From Nocardia brasiliensis IFM 10847 (lineage in GTDB: Bacteria > Actinomycetota > Actinomycetes > Mycobacteriales > Mycobacteriaceae): 64,000 bases of DNA. The stretch lies in the NCBI RefSeq assembly GCF_000710915.1, contig NZ_BAUA01000118.1:28442-92441 (forward strand). Direction: 5' to 3'. Shown piece by piece: positions 31,752 to 39,649 of this stretch; within the stretch, counting starts at the first letter, position 1, and each line of letters starts with the position of its first letter. Position numbers and translations under genes: made by a program. The notes under the pieces are model-generated. The model was given only the letters and a program-made list of their open reading frames with translations. It was not told the DNA's origin and did no database searches.

Positions 31752-32291
31752 TCAAAGGTCGTAGAAGGGTTCCGGGTAGCGGAATTCGCCGGTGATCTGC
31801 GAGTCGTAGGCGCTGAGCGGTCGGACCTGGAAGTGCGAGACCCAGGATGGGTCGTCGGGGGTGATGCCGAGCCGGGCGGCGGGGACGAAGCCGAAGCGCG
31901 GGTAGTAGTCCAGGTGGCCGAGCAGACAGACCAGTGGTTCGTCGAGCGCGTCCGCGGCCCCGAGGACGGCGTGCATCAGCGCCGCGCCGACCCCGCTGCC
32001 CTGGTGCTCGGCGAGCACACCGATCGGGCCCAGTGCCAATGCCGGGAACGGGCCGACCGCGGCCCGGGTCAGGCAGACGTGACCGACCACGGTGTCGTAC
32101 TCCACCGCGACCATCGAGAGGGTGGGTATCCAGCCCGCATCGCTGCGCAGCCGGGCGACCAGGTCGACCTCGGGCGGTTCGGCGTCCGGCGGTGCAGCCG
32201 GGTCGCGGTCCGCGGCCTGCGGTCCGAACGCACTGCGATGGACGGCCGCAATCGCCGCGATGTCGTCGGCGCGTTCGCGACGGATCAGCAC
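31752..32291 (-). CDS. GNAT family N-acetyltransferase
   Basis: 179 residues from GTG 32291, which follows GGGAGGAG; a longer frame to 32492 lacks a ribosome site and lies over the deoC promoter. The fold reads LIRRERADDIAAIAAVHRSA (alpha1), TLSMVAVEYDTVVGHVCLTR (beta2-3), LALGPIGVLAEHQGSGVGAALMHAVL (beta4 and acetyl-CoA loop, R/Q-xx-G-x-G/A) and VCLLGHLDYYPRFGF (beta5). The YYPRFGFVPA ending is typical of the YhbS-like subgroup. It acetylates an amine using acetyl-CoA; the acceptor is unknown. Divergent from deoC with 157 bases between. Confidence 0.9.
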   Translation of the reverse strand: MLIRRERADDIAAIAAVHRSAFGPQAADRDPAAPPDAEPPEVDLVARLRSDAGWIPTLSMVAVEYDTVVGHVCLTRAAVGPFPALALGPIGVLAEHQGSGVGAALMHAVLGAADALDEPLVCLLGHLDYYPRFGFVPAARLGITPDDPSWVSHFQVRPLSAYDSQITGEFRYPEPFYDL

Positions 32292-32448
32292 GGTGTTGTC
32301 TCCTCCCGAACCAAGTAGAGCCCCATCCGCACACGTTAACCAGTCGGCCGCCGCGTCACTACCGTCGATCCGGCACCAGTACGAGTGTGCGGGAAGTGTC
32401 GCCAGGCGCGCAACGGAATTCGCCACCGGTGTGCCAGACTCTCGGGCC

Positions 32449-33117
32449 ATGGCTAGTTCCGCGTCACCGACCAGGGCCGAAGTGGCCGCCATGATCGATC
32501 ACACGCTGCTGGCGCCGGGGGCGACCCCCGCCGACGTCGCCGCGCTGATCGACGAAGCCCGCGAACTGGGGGTGCTGGCGATCTGCGTGTCGCCGTCGAT
32601 GCTGCCGGTGCGGGCGCCGGGGCTGGTGCTGGCCACCGTCGCCGGATTCCCTTCGGGCAAACACCATTCGCTGGTCAAGGGCGCGGAGGCGCGGCTGGCC
32701 GTGGATCAGGGTGCGGCCGAGGTGGACATGGTGATCGATGTCGGCGCCGCGCTGGCGGGCGAATACAACGCGGTCCTCGCCGATATCGTCACGGTGCGCG
32801 AGGCGATCGGCGACCGGGCGGTGCTGAAGGTGATCATCGAGGCGGCCGCGCTGCCGGACGCCGCGATCGTCGAGGTGTGCCGGGCCGCCGAACGCGCGGG
32901 CGCGGATTTCGTGAAGACCTCCACCGGCTTTCATCCCGCGGGCGGCGCCAGTGTGCACGCCGTCGAGCTGATGGCGGCGACCGTCGGCGGGCGGCTCGGC
33001 GTCAAGGCCAGCGGCGGTATCCGCACCGCCGAGGCCGCGGCGGAGCTGATCGCGGCGGGCGCGACGCGACTCGGATTGTCGAAATCGCGCGAAGTGCTGG
33101 CAGGCTTTTCGGCCTGA
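32449..33117 (+). CDS. deoC: Deoxyribose-phosphate aldolase
   Basis: 222 residues from ATG 32449; the open frame extends far upstream over the GNAT gene but that part is antisense. The class I aldolase barrel shows IDHTLLAPGAT, AICVSPSMLP, VAGFPSGKHHSLVKGAE, AAEVDMVIDVGA, VLKVIIEAAAL, the Schiff-base lysine K156 in FVKTSTGFHPAGGAS, and VKASGGIRTAEAA with K186. It splits 2-deoxyribose-5-phosphate to acetaldehyde and glyceraldehyde-3-phosphate in nucleoside salvage. In M. tuberculosis deoC is Rv0478c in the same neighbourhood, though on the opposite relative strand. Confidence 0.96.
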   Translation: MASSASPTRAEVAAMIDHTLLAPGATPADVAALIDEARELGVLAICVSPSMLPVRAPGLVLATVAGFPSGKHHSLVKGAEARLAVDQGAAEVDMVIDVGAALAGEYNAVLADIVTVREAIGDRAVLKVIIEAAALPDAAIVEVCRAAERAGADFVKTSTGFHPAGGASVHAVELMAATVGGRLGVKASGGIRTAEAAAELIAAGATRLGLSKSREVLAGFSA

Positions 33118-33198
33118 GCGGACCACGGCCGGCCGCGCGCCAGACGATTTCGGCCCCCAGCGGGTAGAAGTCGTTGACGCTCGGCCGCTTTCATCCGG

Positions 33199-33930
33199 TC
33201 ATGCGCAGGTGGCGTTGCTGTCGCCGGTCGCGGCGGGCAGTTCGGCGCGGGTGCCGGCGAGCTTGACCGCGATGCCGTTGTCGGTGACCTTCACCTCGGT
33301 CGGCCGCATGTTGTACGGGTAGCTCTGCAGGCTCTGCGTGAACACCTCGACGATGCCCTGCACGAGGTCGGTCGGCAGGCCCATGCCGAGCAGCTGGGCC
33401 GACATCGTCTCCACCTCGATGACGCCGTTCTTGATCACCGGCTGCACCTGCAATTGGGCCAGCCCGCCGAGCACGTCCAGCGACAGCATGTCCGAACCCG
33501 GCGTCGACCGGACGCCGCTGACCAGGTTGCCCAGCGTCTGCCGGATGCCGTCGTTGCTCCAGGTGACCTCGGCCGACGAACTGCCGATGGCGCCGCCGCC
33601 GCGCCCGTTGTCCACGACCTCGACATCGTGGAATTCGGCGTGCACCACCATGCCGACGGCGGGACCGAACTTGGTGTCGTCACTGTCCACTGTCACAGTG
33701 GGCACCTTGCCGTCGATCCAGGTGATCAGCATCGGTTTGAAGCCGAAGCCGACATCGATCTTCGACCCCATCTCCTTCTCGAATTGCGTACTGATGCAGC
33801 GGGACACGGTGTGCCGGGCGTACGCCTCGCCGCCGACCAGCACCGTGGCCAGCAGGATCGCCACCACGGTCAGGGCGATCAGCAGGGTCCGCCGGTTGAT
33901 CGTCGAGCTGGACGGAGACTTGGTATTCAT
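33199..33930 (-). CDS. DUF2993 (LmeA-like) exported lipid-binding protein
   Basis: 243 residues from ATG 33930, behind GGAAGA. One N-terminal membrane helix (LLIALTVVAILLATVLVGGE, residues 15-34) acts as signal anchor; the rest is exported. The DUF2993 core shows EAYARHTVSRCISTQFEKEMG, VDVGFGFKPMLITWIDGKVP-like strands, GGLAQLQVQPVIKNGVIEV and ATCA at the end, with two cysteines likely disulfide-linked. Mycobacterial LmeA, of this family, binds phosphoinositides and supports lipomannan extension. It is convergent with deoC. Exact role here is inference. Confidence 0.85.
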   Translation of the reverse strand: MNTKSPSSSTINRRTLLIALTVVAILLATVLVGGEAYARHTVSRCISTQFEKEMGSKIDVGFGFKPMLITWIDGKVPTVTVDSDDTKFGPAVGMVVHAEFHDVEVVDNGRGGGAIGSSSAEVTWSNDGIRQTLGNLVSGVRSTPGSDMLSLDVLGGLAQLQVQPVIKNGVIEVETMSAQLLGMGLPTDLVQGIVEVFTQSLQSYPYNMRPTEVKVTDNGIAVKLAGTRAELPAATGDSNATCA

Positions 33931-34029
33931 GCGGCCGATTCTTCCGCACATTTCTGTGCCGTCTCTGAGGGGTCTTTGAGGGCTTCGATTGTGACATCTG
34001 ACACAAGAATCGGGCGTAGCCTGATGCAC

Positions 34030-34638
34030 ATGGCTGGCGATGCGGTGGGCCGCGCTCTCGGATCCGCGGAACACGGCTGGCGTGTGCTGCGGCGATTGGC
34101 CGGTCGGCACGCCGGGTTCTTCACCACCCGGCAGGTGTTGCGCACCGGCTGCGAGGCGCAGGTCCGGGCCGGTCTCGGGGCGGGCACCGTGACCAGGGCC
34201 GGGGTCGGCATGCTGCGGCTGGCGGAATGGCCGACCGGTCCGCTCGACGAATACGCCATGTGGGCGGCCTGGTTCGACGGGGCCGCCGCGGTCTCCCACC
34301 ACAGCGCCGCCGACCTGCACGGCATCGGCAGGCTGCGGCCCCGGTTCCTGCACCTGTCGGTGGGGGCAGGCCGGCCGCCGGTGACGCCGCGGCTGGTGGT
34401 GCTGCGCCGCTCGCTGATCGGCGCGGAGATCGAGTCCGCGGGGCCCTTCCTGGTCACCACGCCGCTGCGCACGGTGCTCGACCTCGCCGAAAGCGATATC
34501 GGCCAGACCGCCCTGGACGAGGTGATCGGCGACGCCGTCGCCATCAGCCGCTGCACCGCTGACGAAATACGTTTGGCCAGTGCGCAATTGACAGCCCGAG
34601 CGGTCGAACGGGTGCACCGGGCGCTGTCCGGGGCGTAG
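34030..34638 (+). CDS. AbiEi-like antitoxin/DNA-binding domain protein, orphan
   Basis: 202 residues from ATG 34030 (ATG 34024 equally possible, no clear ribosome site). The N-terminal winged helix resembles the type IV antitoxin AbiEi: LAGRHAGFFTTRQVLRTGCE, then RAGLGAGTVTRAGVGMLRLA. The C-terminal half follows the family order AVSHHSAADLHGIGRLRPRF, LHLSVGAGRPP and LVTTPLRTVLDLAES. No AbiEii nucleotidyltransferase toxin gene is adjacent: neighbours are DUF2993 (divergent) and a methyltransferase (convergent). Such orphans are common in Nocardia and may act as regulators or endonuclease-like proteins. Function not established. Confidence 0.75.
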   Translation: MAGDAVGRALGSAEHGWRVLRRLAGRHAGFFTTRQVLRTGCEAQVRAGLGAGTVTRAGVGMLRLAEWPTGPLDEYAMWAAWFDGAAAVSHHSAADLHGIGRLRPRFLHLSVGAGRPPVTPRLVVLRRSLIGAEIESAGPFLVTTPLRTVLDLAESDIGQTALDEVIGDAVAISRCTADEIRLASAQLTARAVERVHRALSGA

Positions 34639-34661
34639 CGATCGCGGTGACCCGTTGTCGG

Positions 34662-35471
34662 TCAGGCGATTCCGGGATTCGGCGCGACCGTTTCCCACGG
34701 GACCGAGAGCACGCAGTCACGCATGCGCCGCCGATAGATTCGAATCGGAAAGCCTTCTCGGCGTAGCGATTCGGCGGCGGCGCGCCAGCGCACCCGCGGA
34801 CCGTACGGTGCCAGGGGCGCGGCGTGCGCCCAGGCGCGGTCGGCCGCCGTGAGCAGAGCGTGGATCGGCTCGCCCGGAATATTGCGGTGGATCAACGCTT
34901 TCGGCAGGCGTTCGGCGATATCGGACGGCTGCTCGACGGTGAACGGATCCCACGCCAGGGTGAGCGAGCGCGGCCCGGCGCGGTCCAGCAGCACCCAGGC
35001 GCAGCGGCGGCCCAGCTCGTCGCAGGTGCCGTCGACGAGCAGGCCGTCCGGTGCCAGACCGGACCGGATGGTCGCCCACGCCTCGGGCACCGCCGCCTCC
35101 GGATACTGCCGCAGCACATTGAACGCCCGCACCAGAACCGGTCGCAGCCCGGCCAATTCGAACCCGCCGCGGGCGAAGGTGACGCCGTCCCGCCCGGGCA
35201 CCACTCGCTCCGGATCGATCTCCAGCCCGACCACTCGGACATCGGCGCGCACTGTACGCAACCGCGTCGCCAGCTCCAGCGTGGTCCACGGGCTCGCCCC
35301 GTAGCCGAGATCGACCACCAGCGGATCGGGGGCCGCCAGCAGCCGGGCGGTGACCAGTTCGTCGTGCACCAGCCAGCGGTCGCTGCGGCGCAGCCGATTC
35401 ACCCCGGTGGTGCCGCGGGTGATGGTGCCGACCGGTTTGCTCAGCTGGTCGGGTGATTTTCGTCGAGCCAC
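34662..35471 (-). CDS. Class I SAM-dependent methyltransferase
   Basis: 269 residues from GTG 35471, which would overlap the upstream DUF2505 gene by 31 bases; GTG 35432 (VGTITRGTTG) avoids the overlap. The Rossmann-like SAM site reads PLVVDLGYGASPWTTLELATRL near residue 52, with acidic VVGLEIDPERV following. The central VPEAWATIRSGLAPDGLLVDGTCDELG and C-terminal IRIYRRRMRDCVLSVPWETV complete the fold. Substrate unknown. It lies in a strand run with the DUF2505 gene and may be co-expressed with it. Confidence 0.85.
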   Translation of the reverse strand: MARRKSPDQLSKPVGTITRGTTGVNRLRRSDRWLVHDELVTARLLAAPDPLVVDLGYGASPWTTLELATRLRTVRADVRVVGLEIDPERVVPGRDGVTFARGGFELAGLRPVLVRAFNVLRQYPEAAVPEAWATIRSGLAPDGLLVDGTCDELGRRCAWVLLDRAGPRSLTLAWDPFTVEQPSDIAERLPKALIHRNIPGEPIHALLTAADRAWAHAAPLAPYGPRVRWRAAAESLRREGFPIRIYRRRMRDCVLSVPWETVAPNPGIA

Positions 35472-35962
35472 TGCACCGTGAATTCGGCCTCGGCGCGGAA
35501 CAGATCCACCAGGTTCACCAGCATCAGCTGCTCGAGGCGCGGACCGACCATCGGGATGAACACCTTCGCCTCCGAGGAGAACCGCATGGTGCAGCCGGTG
35601 TCGGTGGGGAACAGCCGGATGGTGCCGCCCAGGCTGCCCGGCCCCGCCGGGATGCTGGCCGAGTACTTGCCGACGATCTCCTCGTCGCCGAACGGACCCC
35701 AGCTCTCCTTGCGGGTGATCACCATGTCCTTGCGCATCACGGCCTGCGCGATTTCCGGCAGCATCTCGCGCGGCAGAATGTGGTGCAGCACGATATCGAT
35801 CCCGCTGTCACCGCCCTCCAGCGAGGCGACCTCGTTACCCGGGGAATACTTCAGCATCTCCGCCATCCGCGCGTCCCAATAGTCGCGGTTCGACAGCGCC
35901 GCATACAGCTCTTTGGTGGTGTGCAGCGGGTAGCGAGCGGAGTAATCCAGTCGACGGGCCAT
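35441..35962 (-). CDS. DUF2505 protein, copy 1 (START/SRPBCC-like)
   Basis: 173 residues. It begins MARRLDYSARYPLHTTKELYAALSNRDYWDARMAEM and has the beta-rich, helix-closed layout of SRPBCC-type lipid-binding domains, including VLHHILPREMLPEIAQAVMR and GSLGGTIRLFPTDTGCTMRF. No signal peptide. The domain is known in mycobacteria (Rv0481c beside murB) without assigned function. A paralogue lies 180 bases upstream at 36143, sharing YPLHT/YSHPA, DYWxxR and ENH/ESH endings. The two copies are separated by copy B of the structured repeat. A hydrophobic ligand is plausible from the fold. Confidence 0.85.
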   Translation of the reverse strand: MARRLDYSARYPLHTTKELYAALSNRDYWDARMAEMLKYSPGNEVASLEGGDSGIDIVLHHILPREMLPEIAQAVMRKDMVITRKESWGPFGDEEIVGKYSASIPAGPGSLGGTIRLFPTDTGCTMRFSSEAKVFIPMVGPRLEQLMLVNLVDLFRAEAEFTVQWLDENHPTS

Positions 35963-35990
35963 GAGGGGACAGATTACTGGAGGTGTTTTC

Positions 35991-36056
35991 GGCCGCGTGG
36001 CCGCGGCGTGGTTCGCGGCCCCTCAGCTCAGCATCGCGGAGCGATTCGATGAGGGG
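35991..36056. repeat. 66-bp structured intergenic repeat, copy B
   Basis: Same element as 31613-31678. Here both hairpins are intact: GGCCGCG-N8-CGCGGCC, and CCCCTCA pairing with TGAGGGG across GCTCAGCATCGCGGAGCGAT. It lies between the two DUF2505 genes, just upstream of copy 1. Confidence 0.8.
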
Positions 36057-36142
36057 CGGCGGTCGGGCGACGGGTGGGCCGTGTGTCTCAGGTCAGCTGA
36101 GGTCGACCGTCAACGACCTTGCGGCCGTTACGGACCGGTCGA

Positions 36143-36628
36143 TCAGTGCGACTCGAGCCAGGTGTTGGTGAACTCTTCTTCGTTCTTCAGGACCTCGGTG
36201 AGGTGTTCGGCGATCGCGTTCTCGATCTTGCCGCCGAACAGCGGGATCTTGACCTCGATGGTGCCGTTGGCGGCGGCGGTGGAGCCCGCGCCGTCATCGG
36301 TGAGGGTGATGGTGCCGCGCACCTCGGCGGGCGCGCCCTCGACGGTGGCCTGGAAGGTGGCGTTGTCGCCCGTCCAGGTCTCGACGCGGGGGATGATCAG
36401 GTCGCCGGGGCGCACCGCGGTGATCGCGGCGGGCAGCAGTTCGGCGGCGATGGCCTGCACCAGGTGGATGCGGATCTGGTCGCCGTCGACGGTCACCGAG
36501 TCGAGCCGGGCGTTCGGCCCGCCGACCTCGGCGACCCGGTCTTTCCAGTACTGGTCGTTCGCGAAAGCCGCGCGCACGGCGGCAGCGGGGTGCGAGTAGC
36601 GGGCCGTGTACGCCAGCGGTGTAGCCAT
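36143..36628 (-). CDS. DUF2505 protein, copy 2
   Basis: 161 residues from ATG 36628. It starts MATPLAYTARYSHPAAAVRA, with FANDQYWKDRVAEVGGPNAR, VQAIAAELLPAAITAVRPGD and GTITLTDDGAGSTAAANGTI, and ends TNTWLESH. It follows the same fold order as the copy at 35441, so the pair arose by duplication. It is divergent from murB with only 24 bases between start codons. As with copy 1, function is not known; a lipid or cofactor pocket is likely from the SRPBCC-like layout. Confidence 0.85.
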   Translation of the reverse strand: MATPLAYTARYSHPAAAVRAAFANDQYWKDRVAEVGGPNARLDSVTVDGDQIRIHLVQAIAAELLPAAITAVRPGDLIIPRVETWTGDNATFQATVEGAPAEVRGTITLTDDGAGSTAAANGTIEVKIPLFGGKIENAIAEHLTEVLKNEEEFTNTWLESH

Positions 36629-36652
36629 GGTCGGACACGCTACCGTCTGCCT

Positions 36653-37747
36653 GTGCGAACTTCACGTGTGGTGCCGTCGGATGTGCTGGCTGCCACGGGC
36701 GCTCGGATCCGCGTCGCGGTGCCGTTGGCGGAGCTGACCACGTTACGGGTCGGCGGGCCCGCCACGGTCGCCGAATGCCGCAGCACCGACTCGCTGGTCG
36801 CGACGGTGCGCGCGCTCGACGCGGCGGGTGTGCCGGTGCTGCTGCTCGCGGGCGGCTCCAACCTGCTGATCAGCGACGCGGGCTTCGACGGCGTGGTGGT
36901 GCGGGTCGCCACCGACGGCGTCGAGCTGGGCGCGGACGGGGTGGTCGCCGAGGCGGGCGCGAACTGGGACGCGGTGGTGGCGGCGACGGTCGCGGCCGGC
37001 CTCGGCGGGCTCGAATGTCTGTCCGGCATCCCGGGTTCGGCGGGTGCGACCCCGGTGCAGAATGTCGGCGCCTACGGGGCCGAGGTGGCGCAACTGCTGC
37101 GCCGGGTCCAGCTGCTGGATCGGGCGAGCGGCGCGATCCGCTGGGTCACGCCCGACGAACTCGGCTTCGGCTACCGCACCAGCGTGCTCAAGCATCGCGA
37201 CGACGCCGTGGTGCTCGCGGTCGATTTCGCGCTCGACCCGAAGGGGATGAGCGCGCCGCTGCGCTACGGCGAGCTCGCGACGCGGCTGGGCGCCGCCGAC
37301 GGCGAGTCGCGCCCTGCGGCCGAGGTCCGCGACGCGGTGCTGGGTCTGCGGGCGGGCAAGGGCATGGTGCTCGATCCGGCCGATCACGACACCTGGAGTG
37401 CCGGTTCCTTCTTCACCAATCCGGTGGTCGCCGCCGACCGGGTGCCCGCGGTGCGGGCCGCGATCGCGGCCCATGTGGGTGAGGTCACGGTGCCGACTTA
37501 TCCGGCGCCCGACGGCGTCAAGTTCTCCGCGGGCTGGCTCATCGAACGGGCCGGGTTCGCGAAGGGGTTCCCGGGCTCCGGCGCCCCGGCCCGGCTGTCC
37601 ACGAAACACACGCTCGCGCTGACGAATCGGGGCGCGGCGACCGCTGCGGATCTGGTGGAGCTGGCCCGGACCGTGCGCGACGGCGTGGCCGAACGGTTCG
37701 GCATCCGCCTGGAGCCGGAGCCGGTCACGGTGGGCGTCGAGCTGTGA
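36653..37747 (+). CDS. murB: UDP-N-acetylenolpyruvoylglucosamine reductase
   Basis: 364 residues from GTG 36653 (GTG 36668 also possible). No ribosome site is seen, and only 24 bases separate it from the divergent DUF2505 start, so the mRNA may be leaderless. FAD-binding features are LTTLRVGGPATVAECRSTDS, LLAGGSNLLISDAGFDGVVV and LSGIPGSAGATPVQNVGAYGAEV. The catalytic Ser is in TWSAGSFFTNPVV, and the C-terminal domain has VKFSAGWLIERAGFAKGFPG. It makes UDP-MurNAc from the enolpyruvyl intermediate with NADPH. Followed by the L,D-transpeptidase gene, as Rv0482-Rv0483. Confidence 0.96.
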   Translation: MRTSRVVPSDVLAATGARIRVAVPLAELTTLRVGGPATVAECRSTDSLVATVRALDAAGVPVLLLAGGSNLLISDAGFDGVVVRVATDGVELGADGVVAEAGANWDAVVAATVAAGLGGLECLSGIPGSAGATPVQNVGAYGAEVAQLLRRVQLLDRASGAIRWVTPDELGFGYRTSVLKHRDDAVVLAVDFALDPKGMSAPLRYGELATRLGAADGESRPAAEVRDAVLGLRAGKGMVLDPADHDTWSAGSFFTNPVVAADRVPAVRAAIAAHVGEVTVPTYPAPDGVKFSAGWLIERAGFAKGFPGSGAPARLSTKHTLALTNRGAATAADLVELARTVRDGVAERFGIRLEPEPVTVGVEL

Positions 37748-37815
37748 CGCGATGAAACGGACACCACACGCTTCGCTGGACGGTCGACCGAATCGGCCCG
37801 CGTAAATTCGAAGAA

Positions 37816-39048
37816 GTGAACAACCGTCCAGTGATCCGCAGACCGGTGGCCGCCGTGGCGGCCGTGCTGTTCGTCGTGGTCGCCTTGGTGGCCGGATGCG
37901 CCGGCGACAACGGCGGCAGCCAGAACGCGGCGCGCGACCCCGGCCCGGTCGCCAAGGTCACCCTGGCGCCGGAGAACGACGCAAAGAGCGTCAACCCGAC
38001 CGCGCCGGTCTCGGTCACCATCACCGACGGAACGATCGATCAGGTCGCGCTCACGAACGCGAGCGGCAAACAGGTCGCGGGCGAGTTCTCGCCGGACAAG
38101 CGCAGCTACAAGATCACCGAGCCGCTCGGCTACGACGCGACCTACACCTGGTCGGGCACCGCGATCGGCACCGATCGCAAGCCGATCCCGATCGACGGCA
38201 AGTTCAGCACGCTCGCGCCGAAGAACACCGTCCCGGCGACCATCAACATCGCCGACAACCAGGAGGTCGGCATCGCCGCCCCGATCATCCTGCAGTTCAA
38301 GGCGCCGGTGCAGAACAAGGCCGCGGTGGAGAAGGCACTCAGCATCACCACCGATCCGCCCACCGAGGGCGCGTGGGCCTGGTTCCCCGACGACAACGGT
38401 TCGCGCGTGCACTGGCGGCCGAAGGACTACTGGACGCCGGGTACCACGGTGCAGGTCTCGGCGAAGCTGTACGGCCTCGACCTCGGCGGCGGCAATTACG
38501 GCTACACCGACCTGACCACGGATTTCCGGATCGGCCGCAGCCAGATCGTGAAGGCCAACGCGCCCAGCCATCGCATGCAGGTGGTCCGCGACGGCAAGAC
38601 CGTGTTCGATTTCGCGGTCAGCTACGGCGAGGGCAACGAGCCGCGCAACGTGACCCGCTCGGGTTTGCACGTGGTCACCGAGAAGTACGAAGACTTCATG
38701 ATGTCGAATCCGCCCTTCTACACCAACGTGCGCGAACGCTGGGCGGTGCGCATCTCCAACAACGGCGAATTCATCCACGCCAACCCGGAATCGCTGTCCG
38801 CCCAAGGGTCTTCGAACGTCACCAACGGCTGCATCAATCTCTCGCCCGCCGACGCGCAGGCCTACTTCCCGACGGCGCTCTACGGCGACCCGGTCGAGGT
38901 CACGGGCACCTCGATCCAGCTTTCCGCCGCCGACGGTGACCTCTACGACTGGACCATCGACTGGGCGACCTGGAAAACCATGTCCGCCCTGGACGGCTCC
39001 ACCTCGGTCGTTTCGGCCACCCCGGTCGCGCCCGGTCCGCCCCGCTGA
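37816..39048 (+). CDS. lprQ: L,D-transpeptidase lipoprotein (LprQ / LdtMt5-like)
   Basis: 410 residues from GTG 37816. A lipoprotein signal peptide ends in LVAGC, placing the lipid-modified Cys near residue 28. Two Ig-like domains follow (residues about 45-245), then the YkuD catalytic domain: SHRMQVVRDGKTVFDFAVSY, FIHANPESLSAQG and NVTNGCINLSPAD. The cysteine motif reads TNGC where most L,D-transpeptidases have SHGC. The C-terminal WTIDWATWKTMSALDGS tail is family-like. It forms 3-3 peptidoglycan cross-links outside the membrane. Order after murB matches M. tuberculosis. Confidence 0.93.
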   Translation: MNNRPVIRRPVAAVAAVLFVVVALVAGCAGDNGGSQNAARDPGPVAKVTLAPENDAKSVNPTAPVSVTITDGTIDQVALTNASGKQVAGEFSPDKRSYKITEPLGYDATYTWSGTAIGTDRKPIPIDGKFSTLAPKNTVPATINIADNQEVGIAAPIILQFKAPVQNKAAVEKALSITTDPPTEGAWAWFPDDNGSRVHWRPKDYWTPGTTVQVSAKLYGLDLGGGNYGYTDLTTDFRIGRSQIVKANAPSHRMQVVRDGKTVFDFAVSYGEGNEPRNVTRSGLHVVTEKYEDFMMSNPPFYTNVRERWAVRISNNGEFIHANPESLSAQGSSNVTNGCINLSPADAQAYFPTALYGDPVEVTGTSIQLSAADGDLYDWTIDWATWKTMSALDGSTSVVSATPVAPGPPR

Positions 39049-39058
39049 CCGAACGCGG

Positions 39059-39514
39059 TCAGCGCCGCCCGGCGGTCTCGCCGTCGACCTCGGCCTCGAC
39101 GGCGCGATCGGCCGCGCGCTGTTTGCGGACCTCGTCGTGGCGCTCGGCGAGCAGGTCGCGGATCTCGATGAGCAGTTCGGTCTCGGTGGGCTCGGCGGCT
39201 TTGGTGGTGCCGAACCGGTTCTTGATGGTCTTCATCGGCACCATCAGCACGAAGTAGAGCACCGCGGCGACGACGACGAAGTTGATGAAGGCCGTGATGA
39301 TAGGGCCGATCTGAATGAACGTCGCGGGTTTGCCGGCGATCAACTGGACGCCCAGTCCCAGCTCATTCGTGCTGCCGAAAACGGCGAGCAGGGGGTTGAT
39401 GACGCCCTTGGTCACCGAGGTGACCACCGTGGTGAACGCGGTGCCCATCACCACGGCGACGGCAAGGTCGATGACGTTCCCGCGCATCAGGAACTCTTTG
39501 AACCCCTTGAGCAT
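39059..39514 (-). CDS. mscL: Large-conductance mechanosensitive channel
   Basis: 151 residues. The N-terminal amphipathic helix and first membrane span read MLKGFKEFLMRGNVIDLAVAVVMGTAF, the pore-lining family signature. The second span is IITAFINFVVVAAVLYFVLMVP, followed by KTIKNRFGTTKAAEPTETELL and a charged coiled-coil C-terminus (IRDLLAERHDEVRKQRAADR). It is a homopentamer that opens under membrane tension to release solutes on osmotic downshock. Convergent with the L,D-transpeptidase gene, ten bases apart, so envelope-strength functions cluster here by position at least. Confidence 0.97.
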   Translation of the reverse strand: MLKGFKEFLMRGNVIDLAVAVVMGTAFTTVVTSVTKGVINPLLAVFGSTNELGLGVQLIAGKPATFIQIGPIITAFINFVVVAAVLYFVLMVPMKTIKNRFGTTKAAEPTETELLIEIRDLLAERHDEVRKQRAADRAVEAEVDGETAGRR

Positions 39515-39649
39515 GAGGCGAACAACTCCGATCTGAGTGAGCTGGCAGTCGAAGTCCCGATGCTAACGGCCGCGCTCGACCGGCGTCGGCCGGGCAAATG
39601 CTCAGCGAACGTCGAACGCGCAGTGAGTTATTCGCTTCAGCTATAGCGC

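Noticed and set aside
34030..34638. Type IV toxin-antitoxin system
   Set aside because: Only the AbiEi-like half is present; neighbouring genes encode a DUF2993 protein and a methyltransferase, not a nucleotidyltransferase toxin.
33931..34698. N-terminal extension of the DUF2993 protein to 34698
   Set aside because: The extension runs antisense to the AbiEi-like gene; ATG 33930 has a ribosome site and begins a signal anchor.
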